A stretch of 64,000 nt of DNA, from assembly GCA_964017235.1 (NCBI GenBank), contig OZ024935.1, forward strand, positions 7,688,001-7,752,000. Direction: 5' to 3'. The position numbers were made by a program, and so were the translations under genes. Each line of letters opens with the position of its first letter. Positions within the stretch are counted from its first letter, which is position 1. This document shows positions 46,744 to 57,138 of this stretch, one piece after another. Source of the stretch: Sabellastarte sp. h YS-2021 (taxonomy: Eukaryota; Annelida; Polychaeta; Sabellida; Sabellidae). The notes under the pieces were generated by a model, which saw nothing but the letters and a program-made list of their open reading frames with translations, searched no databases and was not told where the DNA came from.

Positions 46744-47171
46744 ATGAAAAGAGGGAGAATGACAGAGGGAGACTTTTACATTTTTTTAAGTTCGAAGGAT
46801 TCCTTAAGGTTTCATCCTGATAACAAGGGTTATAACTTCACTGTGGAACTTCCTGAGAGAGTGGAATTGAGGGGGAATTGGAAAGTGGCGCTCTGCGATA
46901 TTTTTTTAAATGAAAAAATATCAGAGACCCTCATTGTTTTTTCAGATATCTGCGATTATAGTTTTGTTAGAGATTCCTTAGAACCAATTTTAAGAATGGT
47001 AATGCCAAACAATAAAAGAAGCCAATTATTTCCAGACAGGTTTTATTTCGGGGTGAGGCAGTAGAATTTAGGTCGAATCAAAATCTATATAAAAGATAGC
47101 TCCTTTAACAATGCTGTAGCGTTAAAGGGGGAGATACAGCTCACATTACACCTTAAAAAAGAAAATGGATA
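46744..47171 (+). pseudogene. Penton-like minor capsid protein, one nonsense codon
   Basis: The N-terminus (FYIFLSSKDSLRFHPDN, YNFTVELPERVELRGNW, VALCDIF) fits the single jelly-roll minor capsid protein that forms five-fold vertices in Polinton-type particles. Two ATGs (46744, 46759) are possible; the second lies nearer the conserved part. An in-frame TAG at 47062 splits it after 106 residues. The same frame stays open to a TAA at 47169, so the original length was about 142 residues. The last codons overlap the next gene. Confidence 0.75.
47086..47095 (+). promoter_or_regulatory. TATA box inside penton gene
   Basis: TATATAAAAG, 70 bases before the ATG of the Lys-rich protein. It lies within the penton coding sequence. 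Confidence 0.5.
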
Positions 47172-47524
47172 AATATTTAAACTTTTGCAAGAAATGTATT
47201 GAGGGAAGAGTCGCATATAACCCAAATTTTTATGAATTAAATCCTAAAAAATCAGAAACAGATAGGGTCAATGACAAACCAGTGGAGGTTACATTAGTTA
47301 CACCCACAGAGGCAGCAGTGGAGCAGGCCAAGAGTGAGATAAAATTGAAAAAGGGTATAAATAGCATGGTTGGAACCCATAAAGGTCAAACTGGTGGGAA
47401 GACTAGAAAGAGTAAGATTACAAAGAAATCCTCAAGAAAAATTTCTTCCAAGAATAAAAATAAAACTAGGAAAGGTAGCAGCACTAGGAGAGCATCATCG
47501 TCTGTCCAGAAGGGGGGGAAGTAA
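47165..47524 (+). CDS. Lys/Ser/Thr-rich basic protein (core-protein-like)
   Basis: 119 residues. The first 30 (MDKYLNFCKKCIEGRVAYNP) include a CxxC, and the last 50 are almost all Lys, Arg, Ser and Thr with GGK repeats. It overlaps the penton frame by seven bases and precedes the major capsid gene. Location and composition fit the DNA-condensing core proteins of adenovirus-like particles. This is an inference; no diagnostic domain is present. Confidence 0.65.
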   Translation: MDKYLNFCKKCIEGRVAYNPNFYELNPKKSETDRVNDKPVEVTLVTPTEAAVEQAKSEIKLKKGINSMVGTHKGQTGGKTRKSKITKKSSRKISSKNKNKTRKGSSTRRASSSVQKGGK

Positions 47525-47558
47525 AGAGTAAGAAGAAAAAATCTAATTCTCACTCATT

Positions 47559-48866
47559 ATGGATATAATTCAAACACCTTTAACCATCTTCCAGCCACCG
47601 CCCATAGATAAGACGATTCAGAAAGAATATTGGGTGGAGTTCAATCCAATTGCCGCTATCACAGATAGCAGTGTAATGGAATTTAATATCCCAGGGACCT
47701 CAGTAGATTATATCAATTTAGCTAAAACCAGGTTACATGTAAAATACATCATTACAGATGAGAAGGGGGTTCCTATTCATAATAAGATTCCATCAGCTGG
47801 TCAACCTGCAACCCCTAGTCACCAGGTGGCGCCTATTAACTTGACCCTCCATTCAATTTTTAGACAGGTTGATATTGCATTAAATCAAAAAGTAGTATCC
47901 TCAGATGTGGGTGCTAATTATCTGTATAAGGCAATGATTGATTTTCTTCTATCAACCAACACCAACATGGTTCAATCAGAGGGTGAGGCAGCATTGTTTC
48001 ATAAAGATCAACCAGGGGCCATGGAAGCTGTCACCTACACAGGGGGTAATCCAGGCTTTACAGAGAGAGGCAGGCCAACTAGAAGTGGAGGAACGGCTAG
48101 TGTGGAGGGTTTACTCTATACAGACTTTGGACTAGATCAACCCAGGGCTATAATAAATGGGGTGGCGGTTACCTTGAAGTTTTTTCAATCCTTCAATGAG
48201 TTCAGATTAATGAGAGATGGGAAAGAAAAGTTGAGGTTAAAAATCACAGAGGCTATTTTAAAAGTTTGTTATATCTCTTTGAATCCAGATATGTTAGTCG
48301 CTCATAATGAGGCTTTGAAAACAAGTCCTGCACTCTATCCCTTCTGGAGAAGTGATATTAAAAGCTTCAGTATTGCAAAAGGATCTCACACATTTATGAC
48401 TGATAATATCTTCCATGGTAAAGTTCCCAGCAAGATTGTGGTTGGCTTAGTTTCAAATGCAGCTTATTCTGGAGATTACAGTAAAAATCCGTTTAACTTT
48501 CAAAATATGGATCTCAATTATATGGAATTGAGTGTGGATGGACAGCCTGTACCAAATAGACCCTTTAAACCCAATTTCAAAGAAAAAGATTATGTAGCCT
48601 CTTATCTAAGTCTGTTACCAAACGATTCTGATCGGAAAAATGGTCTGATTATTCAACTTTCGGATTATGCTAAGGGATATGCATTGTACCAATTCGACAT
48701 ACAGAGTTTCCTATCCGGTCAGGTGATGACAACTTCCGGAAGTGGACATGTTAGATTAAGTCTTAGATTTGGGACTGCACTTCCAGAAAATATAAATATT
48801 ATTGTCTACCGAAAATTCCCTGAAATATTAAAGATAGATCAAGCTAGAATGGTAAATGTTGGGTGA
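47559..48866 (+). CDS. Major capsid protein (double jelly-roll type)
   Basis: A 435-residue intact protein in the position expected for the Polinton major capsid gene. Its N-terminus shows the family pattern YWVEFNPIA, then MEFNIPGTSVDYINLAKTRL. Two jelly-roll halves are implied by length and by later segments such as LYTDFGLDQPRAIINGVAV and FNFQNMDLNYMELSVDG. Trimers of this fold build icosahedral shells. A TATA-like GTATAAATAG lies ~195 bases upstream, inside the previous gene. It overlaps the protease start (TGATG). Together with protease and ATPase genes it supports particle formation by related elements. Confidence 0.85.
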   Translation: MDIIQTPLTIFQPPPIDKTIQKEYWVEFNPIAAITDSSVMEFNIPGTSVDYINLAKTRLHVKYIITDEKGVPIHNKIPSAGQPATPSHQVAPINLTLHSIFRQVDIALNQKVVSSDVGANYLYKAMIDFLLSTNTNMVQSEGEAALFHKDQPGAMEAVTYTGGNPGFTERGRPTRSGGTASVEGLLYTDFGLDQPRAIINGVAVTLKFFQSFNEFRLMRDGKEKLRLKITEAILKVCYISLNPDMLVAHNEALKTSPALYPFWRSDIKSFSIAKGSHTFMTDNIFHGKVPSKIVVGLVSNAAYSGDYSKNPFNFQNMDLNYMELSVDGQPVPNRPFKPNFKEKDYVASYLSLLPNDSDRKNGLIIQLSDYAKGYALYQFDIQSFLSGQVMTTSGSGHVRLSLRFGTALPENINIIVYRKFPEILKIDQARMVNVG

Positions 48867-49478
48867 TGGATAGCTACGAAATTGCAAGGTACATAAGGTT
48901 GGATGAAAAAAATTCGAGATCAATTCTATGGGGTATATTCCCTAGACCTTATCCCTCAAAAACTACGCAATCCCTCCCTAGTTATTGTTAATCTGGATTA
49001 CTCCACTGACAAGGGAAGCCATTGGGTGGTATTGCATCGGGTGAATAATGAGGTTGTGGAACACTTCGATTCAGCAGGAAAACAACCAAAGAGAGACATA
49101 GTTAATAATTTATTCAGTAATGCATTATCATACAAATACAATAATAAGAGAGTGCAAAATTATCAAACAGATACATGTGGATTATTTTGTTTGTATTATA
49201 GCTATCACAGTAGCAGAGGAAGAACCATGCAAAGTATTTTATCAGATTTTTCAGTAAACCTAAAGAGTAACGAGGAGATGGTCATTAGTTTTTTTAATAA
49301 TAACTTTGTAAAGTGGCGATTCACTATAAGAAATAAAGGTATTACATTAAAATATATTTTCTCTGTTATTTCTTCAAAAAATTATGAGTTCCTCAGTCAG
49401 TACTGTCGCAGTATGCTGACAACTATTCAGAGCCAATGCGTTCGGGTGCTTACCTTCGGGTTCGAAATTTTCTGTTAA
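48866..49478 (+). pseudogene. Adenain-like cysteine protease, frameshift in A7
   Basis: A C5/C48-type protease that would mature capsid proteins. Catalytic residues are visible: His in DKGSHWVVLH, Asp in EHFDSAG and Cys in TDTCGLFCLYY. The natural start is probably the ATG at 48866, overlapping the capsid stop. Its frame reaches GATGAAAAAAATTCG, where a one-base change in the A run moves it to the frame open from 48903 (191 residues). The last ~30 residues are read through module copy 5, so the original C-terminus has been replaced or altered. Family length is near 150-200 residues. Confidence 0.8.
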
Positions 49479-49507
49479 TTTTAATTGGGAATGGAGATTT
49501 TCAACAG
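49435..49507 (+). repeat. Dispersed Polinton module, copy 5
   Basis: CGTTCGGGTGCTTACCTTCG, GTTAATTTTAATTGGGAATG, ATTTTCAACAG. It overlaps the end of the protease frame. Confidence 0.85.
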
Positions 49508-49557
49508 AGTTCCTCAGTCTGTACTGTCGCAGCAAAAAGTGACAAGAATTCAGAGAC

Positions 49558-49628
49558 AATGCGTTGGGGTCCTTACCTTCTGGTTCGAAATTTTCTGTTA
49601 ATTTTAATTGGGAATGGAGATTTCAGTA
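49558..49628 (+). repeat. Dispersed Polinton module, copy 6
   Basis: Second of a tandem pair. It sits between the protease (plus) and polymerase (minus) genes, where convergent transcripts would end. Confidence 0.85.
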
Positions 49629-49838
49629 GATAATTTTTGACAGCAATCCATAAGTAATTCACCCATGATGTTATTCCCGGCTAGAGAATTAGGGGGAAGC
49701 ACAGAAATAAGTTTAGTGGGGTTACTGACACCCCAATAGGCCTCATCCTCTCTACTATAATTAGGTTGCTTATAATAAATAGCCTTACCATTAACAGATA
49801 CTAGTCGATCTCGAAAATTTTGACAGTGCCTAAATTTT

Positions 49839-52800
49839 TCAGAGCATAACATCCTTCTTAATTTCTTCATTTCTAGTTTTTGAGATAAATGTTTTGTCAA
49901 GATGATTGTATACATTAAGGGGGTCTGTTTCCAGCAAAATCTTATGACAAAGTGTAATATTTTTGTAATGTTTGGCTAAAAGGTGATAAAACATTTGTTC
50001 AATTGAATGATAAGACAAGGCGTGTACTCTCATGTGAGAATAGTACAGATTAGATAAGGGATCCTGTACCTCTGATACGACCAGGGATTCTCTTTTCCAT
50101 GGTGAGAGGGTTATATTTAAAGGTCTGGTTGTGATCCCATCATCTTGCACCTCTCTCTTACAATAAAAATAATTGAATCCTATTTTAGTTTGTGAATAGG
50201 TAAACATATTAGCATCCCTCATTCTAAATCCTAAATTCGTGGAGAAACTTGTCTCTCCAGTGCTTAGAGTGTGAGAAAATTTAGCCATAGCATCAGTTAA
50301 ATTTTTTTTTGAAATACCTTTAGAAGATATTTTCTGATTACCATCCTGATCCTCTATGATATAGGATTTTGAACAGAGTGATAACATTCGAAATCCAGAG
50401 AATTCTTTCTTAAAAATCCCTGGGATTTTCTTATCTATGGTGATATGGTGGGAGCAGCAGCGTCTTGGAAACCAGAGTGCATTCATCTCATCAGAACAGG
50501 ACCCAAAAATTTCCTTATGATATTCCTGTCGGTATCTGCCCCTAACACAAAGATCTAGATCAGATTGATTTATAGCCATATACAGACTATCGGTGTCGGT
50601 TTCCGTTAATTCAAATGACTGGGGTCTAAGGTATTTCAGTAAGCAGTCATAATAAAATTCCAACATTCTTAGCTTCGCATATTGTAAAATAAAAAAAACA
50701 ATTTGTATAGGGTTATCCATCACAATTCTAGAATTATAGGTCTCTACCTCAAAAACTCCATTAATATCCTGCATATCTTTAAAAATGCAAGAGTTTATTA
50801 TTTTTCGGACTTTATTCTTATCCACTAGATATCTCACATTAGAATGTTTAGTTTTATTCATGAGAAAGGAACCATAACTTGAATTACTTATCAATTTGAA
50901 GGTGTCCCCTATAATTGATTTATCCGCCTCTAATTCACCCTGAATCCTGTGATGGGTCACCTTATCTATGAATGAAGTGAATGAGGGTTTGGGTTGAAAT
51001 TTGATTATCTGATAGATTTTTGAGACTTGACATTTATTTTTCAGATACCACTGCAAAAGAGGGGTGGCAAGTAAAATTTTGCGAGCCTTAAGCCCACTAA
51101 TCAGAAGTCTTTTACTTTTAAATTGAATGTCATTGGCATTACAATATGAGAGCATATGTGAGCCTATTACCTCCTTTGGCACCTCAGAGGTAGCAAAAAA
51201 GGGGGATATTCTTGAAAGAAATCTTCATGCCCCTCCTCATATCTACCTCTAATGCGCCAAACAATCTTCCATTTTTAACATCTGTTAAGATCTTTGAATG
51301 TGTTAAATCCCCCTTATTTTTCCTGTAGTAAGAAGGAAGGTAATGTTCATAAAAGCGGAGGCATTTGGGTTTTATTTTGGAGATAAATTGACATTGCTGA
51401 ATAGCCACAAATTTATAACCCTGTGAAATTATATAGTTCTTTCTAGCTTTATCCCTCTGTTGCATTTTTTTCAGTCTTTCTGACCAGGTTTTGTTTTTTA
51501 AGTTTTTAACTATAAAGCAGTTAAATTTACAACCGTGGTAATAACATCCGTTAAATTCATAAACTGTTTTATTTTGATAACAAAAACCATCTACCCTAAA
51601 ATTACCTATTCTCACCTCTTTTTGATTACTTAATTTATGTCGAATTTTTATTCCCTCTTTACAGCTGAGATAATCTAACCAAACATATGAATCTATGTAC
51701 CTTTCGCTAACCTCTGGTCTAAATTTGTTTTCAGAGAGTCTTCTCACATACACACCGGCTGACATTAGTTGTTTGATAGCATAGGAATAGAGGCCATTAC
51801 AGTCATAACCCACCACTCTCTCACATAAATTATTTTGTAAATTTTTTATTTTTGTTACCCCTCTTTCTTGATATCTGGTAAAAATTATGCTAGGCCCTCC
51901 CACAATATTCTGTTTAAATGTATAGTATAGGTCTGCGTTATCTGAATTGAAGAGTGCAAAATTACTCTCTGAGGAGGTATAGATCATTTTTCTTGCCACA
52001 CCAGGTAAAGTGATGTAATCTTTAAAAATATCTATCCCCTCTGATACATACAGATCTATGAAAGTAGTTAGGGCTTTACAGAAGGGTCCAGTATCTAGAT
52101 TATTGTAATGTATTAGATAATCCCTAAAAGTCCTCATACCATTCTTATTCCAGAGATTTCTAAGCTCTTCATACTCAGAGTCAGATTCTAATGGGTTAGA
52201 CATCTTCATTGTAGAATAAAAATCTTTCATTTCCGGTAAGGAGGTGCAGTCTAATTTTTCAAGAGAATCAAACCATTCATAAGGAAAAACACCTTTTGGA
52301 ATGTTACAGCCATAGGCTTTAAGGAATTTTTCATATGAACATCCAGCTGCCAAATAATTGGAAATATCTAAAAATTTCATGTGCGGAGTTCCTATTGTGA
52401 GATAGCTGTTTTCTTTTTTGATGGTGAAGATTTCATTTTCTGTGTAATTTAAACTTATATACTTGAGAATATCTGTCTTAATTAGATTTAGATCGTATCT
52501 ACCTGAATTAAATCCGATAACAGGTAGTTGGGTAATGTAAGTAAGAAACTCTTTCTTAACTTGTTGAATATTGGATATGAAATGTGACAGAATCTTTTTA
52601 CTTGGAGTAAAAACAATATCGGATTCTGATTCTGATTCGTCCGACTTGATTTCCTCTTCCCAGTCCTCTGATTTGAAATCCGAATCCGCCTGCTCCCCAT
52701 CCTCTTTATATTTCTGGATCAACTCATCCAGTTCATATAAAACATGAAAATATTTGGAGGAGATTTGTTTATGGGCTGCTATACTAATCAGTCTGAGATA

Positions 52801-54408
52801 TTCCTTCATATTTTGAATATTTTGAATCAAAATTGTCGGATCCGGATTGATAAAACACCTCGGTGATTCAAAATTGGTTATGTTAGAAGCTACACTCACA
52901 CTAATGGGAACATGTTTGGATATCCAGTTCAATTTAGTTGTGGTGCTGTGGTTCGTTTTTTGGAGCATGGCCTCCATATCCCACACTGCAAAGAGTTTAT
53001 AATATCTAGATTCCTCAGAGGTATGTATTCCTAGAGATTCGAGTTTTTCGAATATGGTTAGGGGTGACTTATGGAACCCACCTGGAAAGTGATAGATAGT
53101 TCTATCATAGCATACTTTGTAGTGTTTTTGCATGTTCCACTCCCTTCTAAACAACTTAAGACACTTCTCGCATTGAAATTTTTTGGCGAATTTATTTATA
53201 TCTACAATATAACTAAGGTGGTTTTCATGTACATTAAGATACATCTTACTGTCATAATTATTTACAGATTTATACAGATTACAGACAATACCATCTGGTG
53301 ACAGAGAATATATCAAAATTTTTACATTAAAACATCTTTCTAGATCCAACATCTCGTCCATAGTCACACCAGTAAATTGTCCAGTAGATTTTCCTAATTT
53401 TTCTGATTTTTTAAAATTCATCCATACACGAAAATATTCGAGGAAATCTTTGTTACCTTTAAAATGTTGTCGAAGACATCGAAAGAAACACAAATTGTCT
53501 GTATATGGTTTGCCAGTCCATTTGTCTATATACATTGTCTTCAGATTCCTATTCTGTTTGATGTAATCTGGCAGATCCTCAGCATTTCCCAATGGAAACT
53601 CTGTTTTAAAAACTACATACTGCACATTAGTTATGAAGGCGAGGCTCCAGGCGGTAGAGGGTCTATCTGATCTTGCTTGTGTAATTATATCGATTCCAGC
53701 TAACTTGTTCATCAAAAAACGAATACTATTCAAATTCGAAATTCAAAAAGGATATTGAAGAATCTTACTGTTGTAATGTGGAGCAAAATATCTGTATTCC
53801 CTTGTTTCATTGTTAAATAAAATGGTTCCAAAGGCGAGATTAATCCTGTAGGCATTGTGTAGGTTCTGATAGATTTCCCTCACCTGGGTTCGAATCTCCC
53901 TGTAACCCCCATGCAGATTATTGGTTGGAAAATTGTAGATATTCTTTAGTTCAGTCTCTTGATGGTCAGCCTGTATGTGATCTATGTTTGTAACGTAAAT
54001 CTCACGTAAATTTTCGTCATCATTATCTACAATAAAGGCTGGTAGGACAGGGTCATCATTGTTGCCTCCATGTTGTCTCATTCTATGCGTGTACAGAGCC
54101 CTCCTACCCTCAAAATTGCATTTACAAATCCCACATCTGTACGATTTAGCACCTGTAGATTTCTTATGAAATGTCTCCCAATGAGAGTTGAGGGCTTCTG
54201 TTGTAAGAAATGGAAGATCACACTTCCAACAGATATATTTCCCACATTTTTGAAGATGTAAACACAAAGTCTGGTAATCATCGAATTGTTGATCACATAT
54301 CCTGCATTTCTCTTGTATCTTATCCGTTAATTGGTGACAATACTTCTGGTGATGAAGTAGATTTTTCTGATTCAGGTTAGAGTCACATAATGAACATCTA
54401 CACTCCAT
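49839..54408 (-). pseudogene. C2H2-finger/protein-primed DNA polymerase B (two lesions)
   Basis: One long minus-strand gene. Starting at 54408, ~220 residues carry C2H2-type fingers (CSLCDSNLNQKNLLHHQKYC, YICWKCDLPFLTTEALNSHW, YRCGICKCNFEGRRALYTH). An in-frame TGA near 53745 follows, then an 850-residue open stretch with another finger (FQCEKCLKLFRREWNMQKH), exonuclease motif VIGFNSGRYDLNL (~52450-52520) and YLAAGCSYEKFLKAYG. The polymerase motifs YDCNGLYSYA (~51790) and VYEFNGCYYHGC come next. A frame change in CCCCCTTTTTT near 51195 leads to the last 447 residues with NSSYGSF (~50885) and TDTDSLYM (~50595). It replicates linear DNA from a terminal protein. Two lesions make it inactive as read. 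Confidence 0.9.
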
Positions 54409-54469
54409 GGTATAGGATATTCAGATATGAAAAATAAGGAGATATTATAATATGTTGCGGATTTTCCAG

Positions 54470-54479
54470 TTTATATAGG
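54470..54479 (-). promoter_or_regulatory. TATA box of the polymerase gene
   Basis: CTATATAAAC on the minus strand, ~62 bases before the ATG at 54408. Confidence 0.6.
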
Positions 54480-54535
54480 AGAGTGTCTTGCAATTATTAT
54501 TGATTTTTTCGAAGATTTCGGATGATTAATGACTT

Positions 54536-54646
54536 CTAGACAGAGTGATTGCCTTCGTCTTCAGAGTCTGAATCATTGATTTCCATACCCATCTGTCTCA
54601 TAACCTGTCTACGCATTCTCTGACCTGAAACCATTCTATTAATCAT
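54536..54646 (-). CDS. Very small protein with acidic tail
   Basis: A 36-residue ORF (MINRMVSGQRMRRQVMRQMG, then an acidic DSDSEDEG tail) that starts 7 bases after the stop of the preceding ORF on the same strand. The tight spacing and biased composition hint at a real small gene, but no family is recognised. Confidence 0.35.
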   Translation of the reverse strand: MINRMVSGQRMRRQVMRQMGMEINDSDSEDEGNHSV

Positions 54647-54652
54647 AATTCT

Positions 54653-54943
54653 TCACATTTGCTGAGCCTGAGTCGAATATGTTTTCATCCTCTTTCTCCA
54701 TCCTAAATAGGATTTAATAAGTTTGTTTTTGTAGGCTCTAAAGGCTGTAAGAAGAATCCTGTGAGTATAGGATGGATAATGCCAGATAAAGCATGAAACA
54801 TAAAACAAAGATACCCCTAGGCATGTACAATTTTTAATCTGAAAGGTATTGAGTGCCATCTCTAAGAAATAATCTGGGTGCTGAAGGTTCATATCTCTCA
54901 CCTGTAGAAACAGATCCCTAAGAGTTATTCCTGATTGAGACAT
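54653..54943 (-). CDS. Hypothetical Polinton protein
   Basis: 96 residues starting MSQSGITLRDLFLQVRDM. It has a central hydrophobic, cysteine-containing stretch (NCTCLGVSLFYVSCFIW) and a basic C-terminus (KSYLGWRKRMK). A TATA box lies ~100 bases upstream, supporting expression. I do not recognise the family. It is the first gene on the minus strand inside the right TIR. Confidence 0.5.
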   Translation of the reverse strand: MSQSGITLRDLFLQVRDMNLQHPDYFLEMALNTFQIKNCTCLGVSLFYVSCFIWHYPSYTHRILLTAFRAYKNKLIKSYLGWRKRMKTYSTQAQQM

Positions 54944-55038
54944 TTTTTAACAATTCTTTTTTGATGAAAATAATTTTCTGAAGAATTCCACATGAGTTAT
55001 ACACATTAAATATTTCAGAAAAGCAGATTTCCTAGGGG

Positions 55039-55047
55039 TTTATATAG
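55039..55047 (-). promoter_or_regulatory. TATA box before the 54943 gene
   Basis: CTATATAAA on the minus strand, about 100 bases before the start codon. Confidence 0.5.
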
Positions 55048-55935
55048 CGACTGGGGAGTTTATAATCGCTATAGAAAAGATTCAGTCTTATCAGCATTTT
55101 TAAGTAAATGTGTTAGAAAAAGTGTCAGGATCCTTATGTCAGAGAAAAATTATATAAAAAAGCAAGCTCAGCATTTCATTACCAGTATAAATAACCCGTG
55201 TTACATAAAACAAGAGTTATTAGACAGATGTGACTGAAAGGAGAAAGTGTAAATATAGGAAAATAAAATTAAGGCAGTCTTTGTGCTAGACAGGTATTTG
55301 TCAGTTAACGTATGAGCTCCTAGTGACAGTCACATAATGAGATAGAGGTGAGAAATAAGAAAGGGTGGATTTGAGGGGGAGTTGGGGAAGTCTTTGTGAG
55401 GGCTATAATATTTATGTATAAATTATGATAAAATAAGTGACGCATTTTTATTAATAGAACAATGGGGCTTCTGTCAAAGATGCAGATGTGGGAAATATAA
55501 AAGGGAACAGGTGAGAGGGTAACAGATTGGGTGGAAACCATACAAAGGAAATAGAGTAACAAAGGAGAGTAGATTCAGATTTGATATTAAATTTTTTTAT
55601 CTAGTGCATTATCTGATTTAATGGTCTTTGTGATGTAAAGAAAATTAAAGAATTGCATGCAAATGAGATTTACTTTTTCCTAGGAGTTTGTTTATTAACA
55701 TTTTCATCTCTAACACCAAAGCCCTAAACCAAATAGACATATCATTAAAGATTCATTGTACAAAATGTCAGATACCATAGAGAGTAGTTGTTTTTTTGTT
55801 TTCATAAACCTACAGCACTAAGCAAGTGATATTGATAATGTATATGAGGCGAGAACTATTAGCTAACCCCAAAGCCCTAACCCTAATAAAAAATGTGCAT
55901 GAAAGTAGGAGAGTAAACTGCTGCGACTATAAAGT
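55048..55935. other. No gene seen; CCCTAA-type repeats
   Basis: Spacer between the rightmost gene and the right TIR. Around 55700-55930 are diverged copies of the TTTTCATCTCTAACACCAAA and AACCCCAAAGCCCTAACCCT units found at 38.2 kb and at the TIR inner ends. Confidence 0.5.
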
Positions 55936-57132
55936 GATTATCAGCTAACCCCAAAGCCCTAAACCTAATCAAAAAGTGTGCATGAAAGCAGGAGATTAAG
56001 CTGTGAGTGTATTTGAGGCGACAGATTGCGTTCGTGTGCTTACCCTGGGGTTCGAAATTTCACGTTAATTTTAATTGGGAATGGGGATTTTCAACAGACC
56101 TCCAATGTAGCTTGTATACATTGTGTGAGATATCAAATGCAAATGCTGATGCTTTGCCTAGATTTATTTCATTTTAAAAATTTATAGCTAGTTGTTCCAG
56201 CCCCATTACATATAGCTTGGATGATTCATATTTTTTTGTAAAGGTTATATTGATCTACCTTGGCTAGCAGACAAAGCCTCATAAAACAGTCTCAGTATAT
56301 AAAGCCTCATGAAACAGTCTCAGTAGACAAAGCCCCATTAAACATTTCTAGCGGACAAAGACCCATTAAAAAATTGCTAGCAGACAAAGCCTCATTAAAC
56401 AACACAGCTGTGTGATGATTCATTTTTCAGTAGTAATATGATCTAGTAGTCTAGAAGACAAAGCCCCATTAAAAGCTTGGTTAGCAGATAAAACCCCATT
56501 AAACATTTGTAGCAGAGTAAGACCCATTAAAAGAGTTCTAGCCCCATTAAAAGAAGCCCCATTAAACAGTTCTAGCAGACAAAGCCCCATTAAAAGAAAT
56601 ACATATTCAAGTAATATTGATCTAGTATCGAGGTTCATTAAAGGGTGTGGGCTAGCAGACAAAGCCCCCATTAAAACAAGCTTGGGCTAGGAGACAAAGC
56701 CCCATTAAAGCAGACGAAAGAGCCCCATTAAAAACCCACAGCTGTGTGATGATTCATTTTTTCAGAAGTAATATTGATCTAGTATGGGTAGCAGACAAAG
56801 CCCCATTAAAAGCTTGGCTAGCAGACAAAGCCCCATTTACAACTTCTAGCAGACAAAAGCCCCATTAAAAGCAAACAAAGAGACCCATTAAAAACCAAAG
56901 CTGTGTGATGATTCATCAGAGTAATAGCTATAAACTATCAAACAAAAACAAAAGTCCCCATTGAGTCAGTTTCAAGAACCTATATAGAGCCTAATAACCT
57001 GTATAGAGCTAGTATCGACCCCTACCCTACCTAGCCATCAATCTACCATCTGCCCCAGGCAGCTGCACAGCTGTCAAAAAGTGACATGATTGATGGGAAA
57101 CTCGACTCGATATACACTCGATATATACTACT
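55936..57132 (-). repeat. Polinton right terminal inverted repeat
   Basis: Inverted match of 30794-31982 with indels. The largest difference is a ~40-base segment (about 56966-57007) present only here. It shows the same AATGGGGCTTTGTCTGCTAG-type subrepeats (seen here as their complement) and ends with ATACACTCGATATATACTACT. Confidence 0.9.
56028..56098 (+). repeat. Dispersed Polinton module, copy 7 (in right TIR)
   Basis: GCTTACCCTGGGGTTCGAAA, GTTAATTTTAATTGGGAATG, ATTTTCAACAG. The TIR partner of copy 1. Confidence 0.85.
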
Positions 57133-57138
57133 TGTGCT
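57133..57138 (+). repeat. Polinton target-site duplication, right
   Basis: TGTGCT directly after the right terminus, identical to 30788-30793. Confidence 0.9.

Larger units (their letters stand above)
30794..57132 (+). mobile_element. Polinton/Maverick, ~21.9 kb plus a LINE insertion
   Basis: The element starts AGTAGTATATATCGAG and ends with its inverse. It is flanked by a perfect 6-bp duplication and has ~1.2-kb TIRs. It carries the hallmark set: protein-primed polymerase B, RVE integrase with chromodomain, FtsK/HerA-type packaging ATPase, adenain-like protease, double-jelly-roll major capsid and penton-like protein. Accessory genes are a BIR protein, a PC4-like protein, a double-RING protein and secreted or membrane proteins. 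Such elements are virus-like transposons that may form particles. This copy is probably inactive: ATPase, integrase, polymerase, penton and protease each carry at least one lesion, and a LINE splits the ATPase. Confidence 0.95.
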
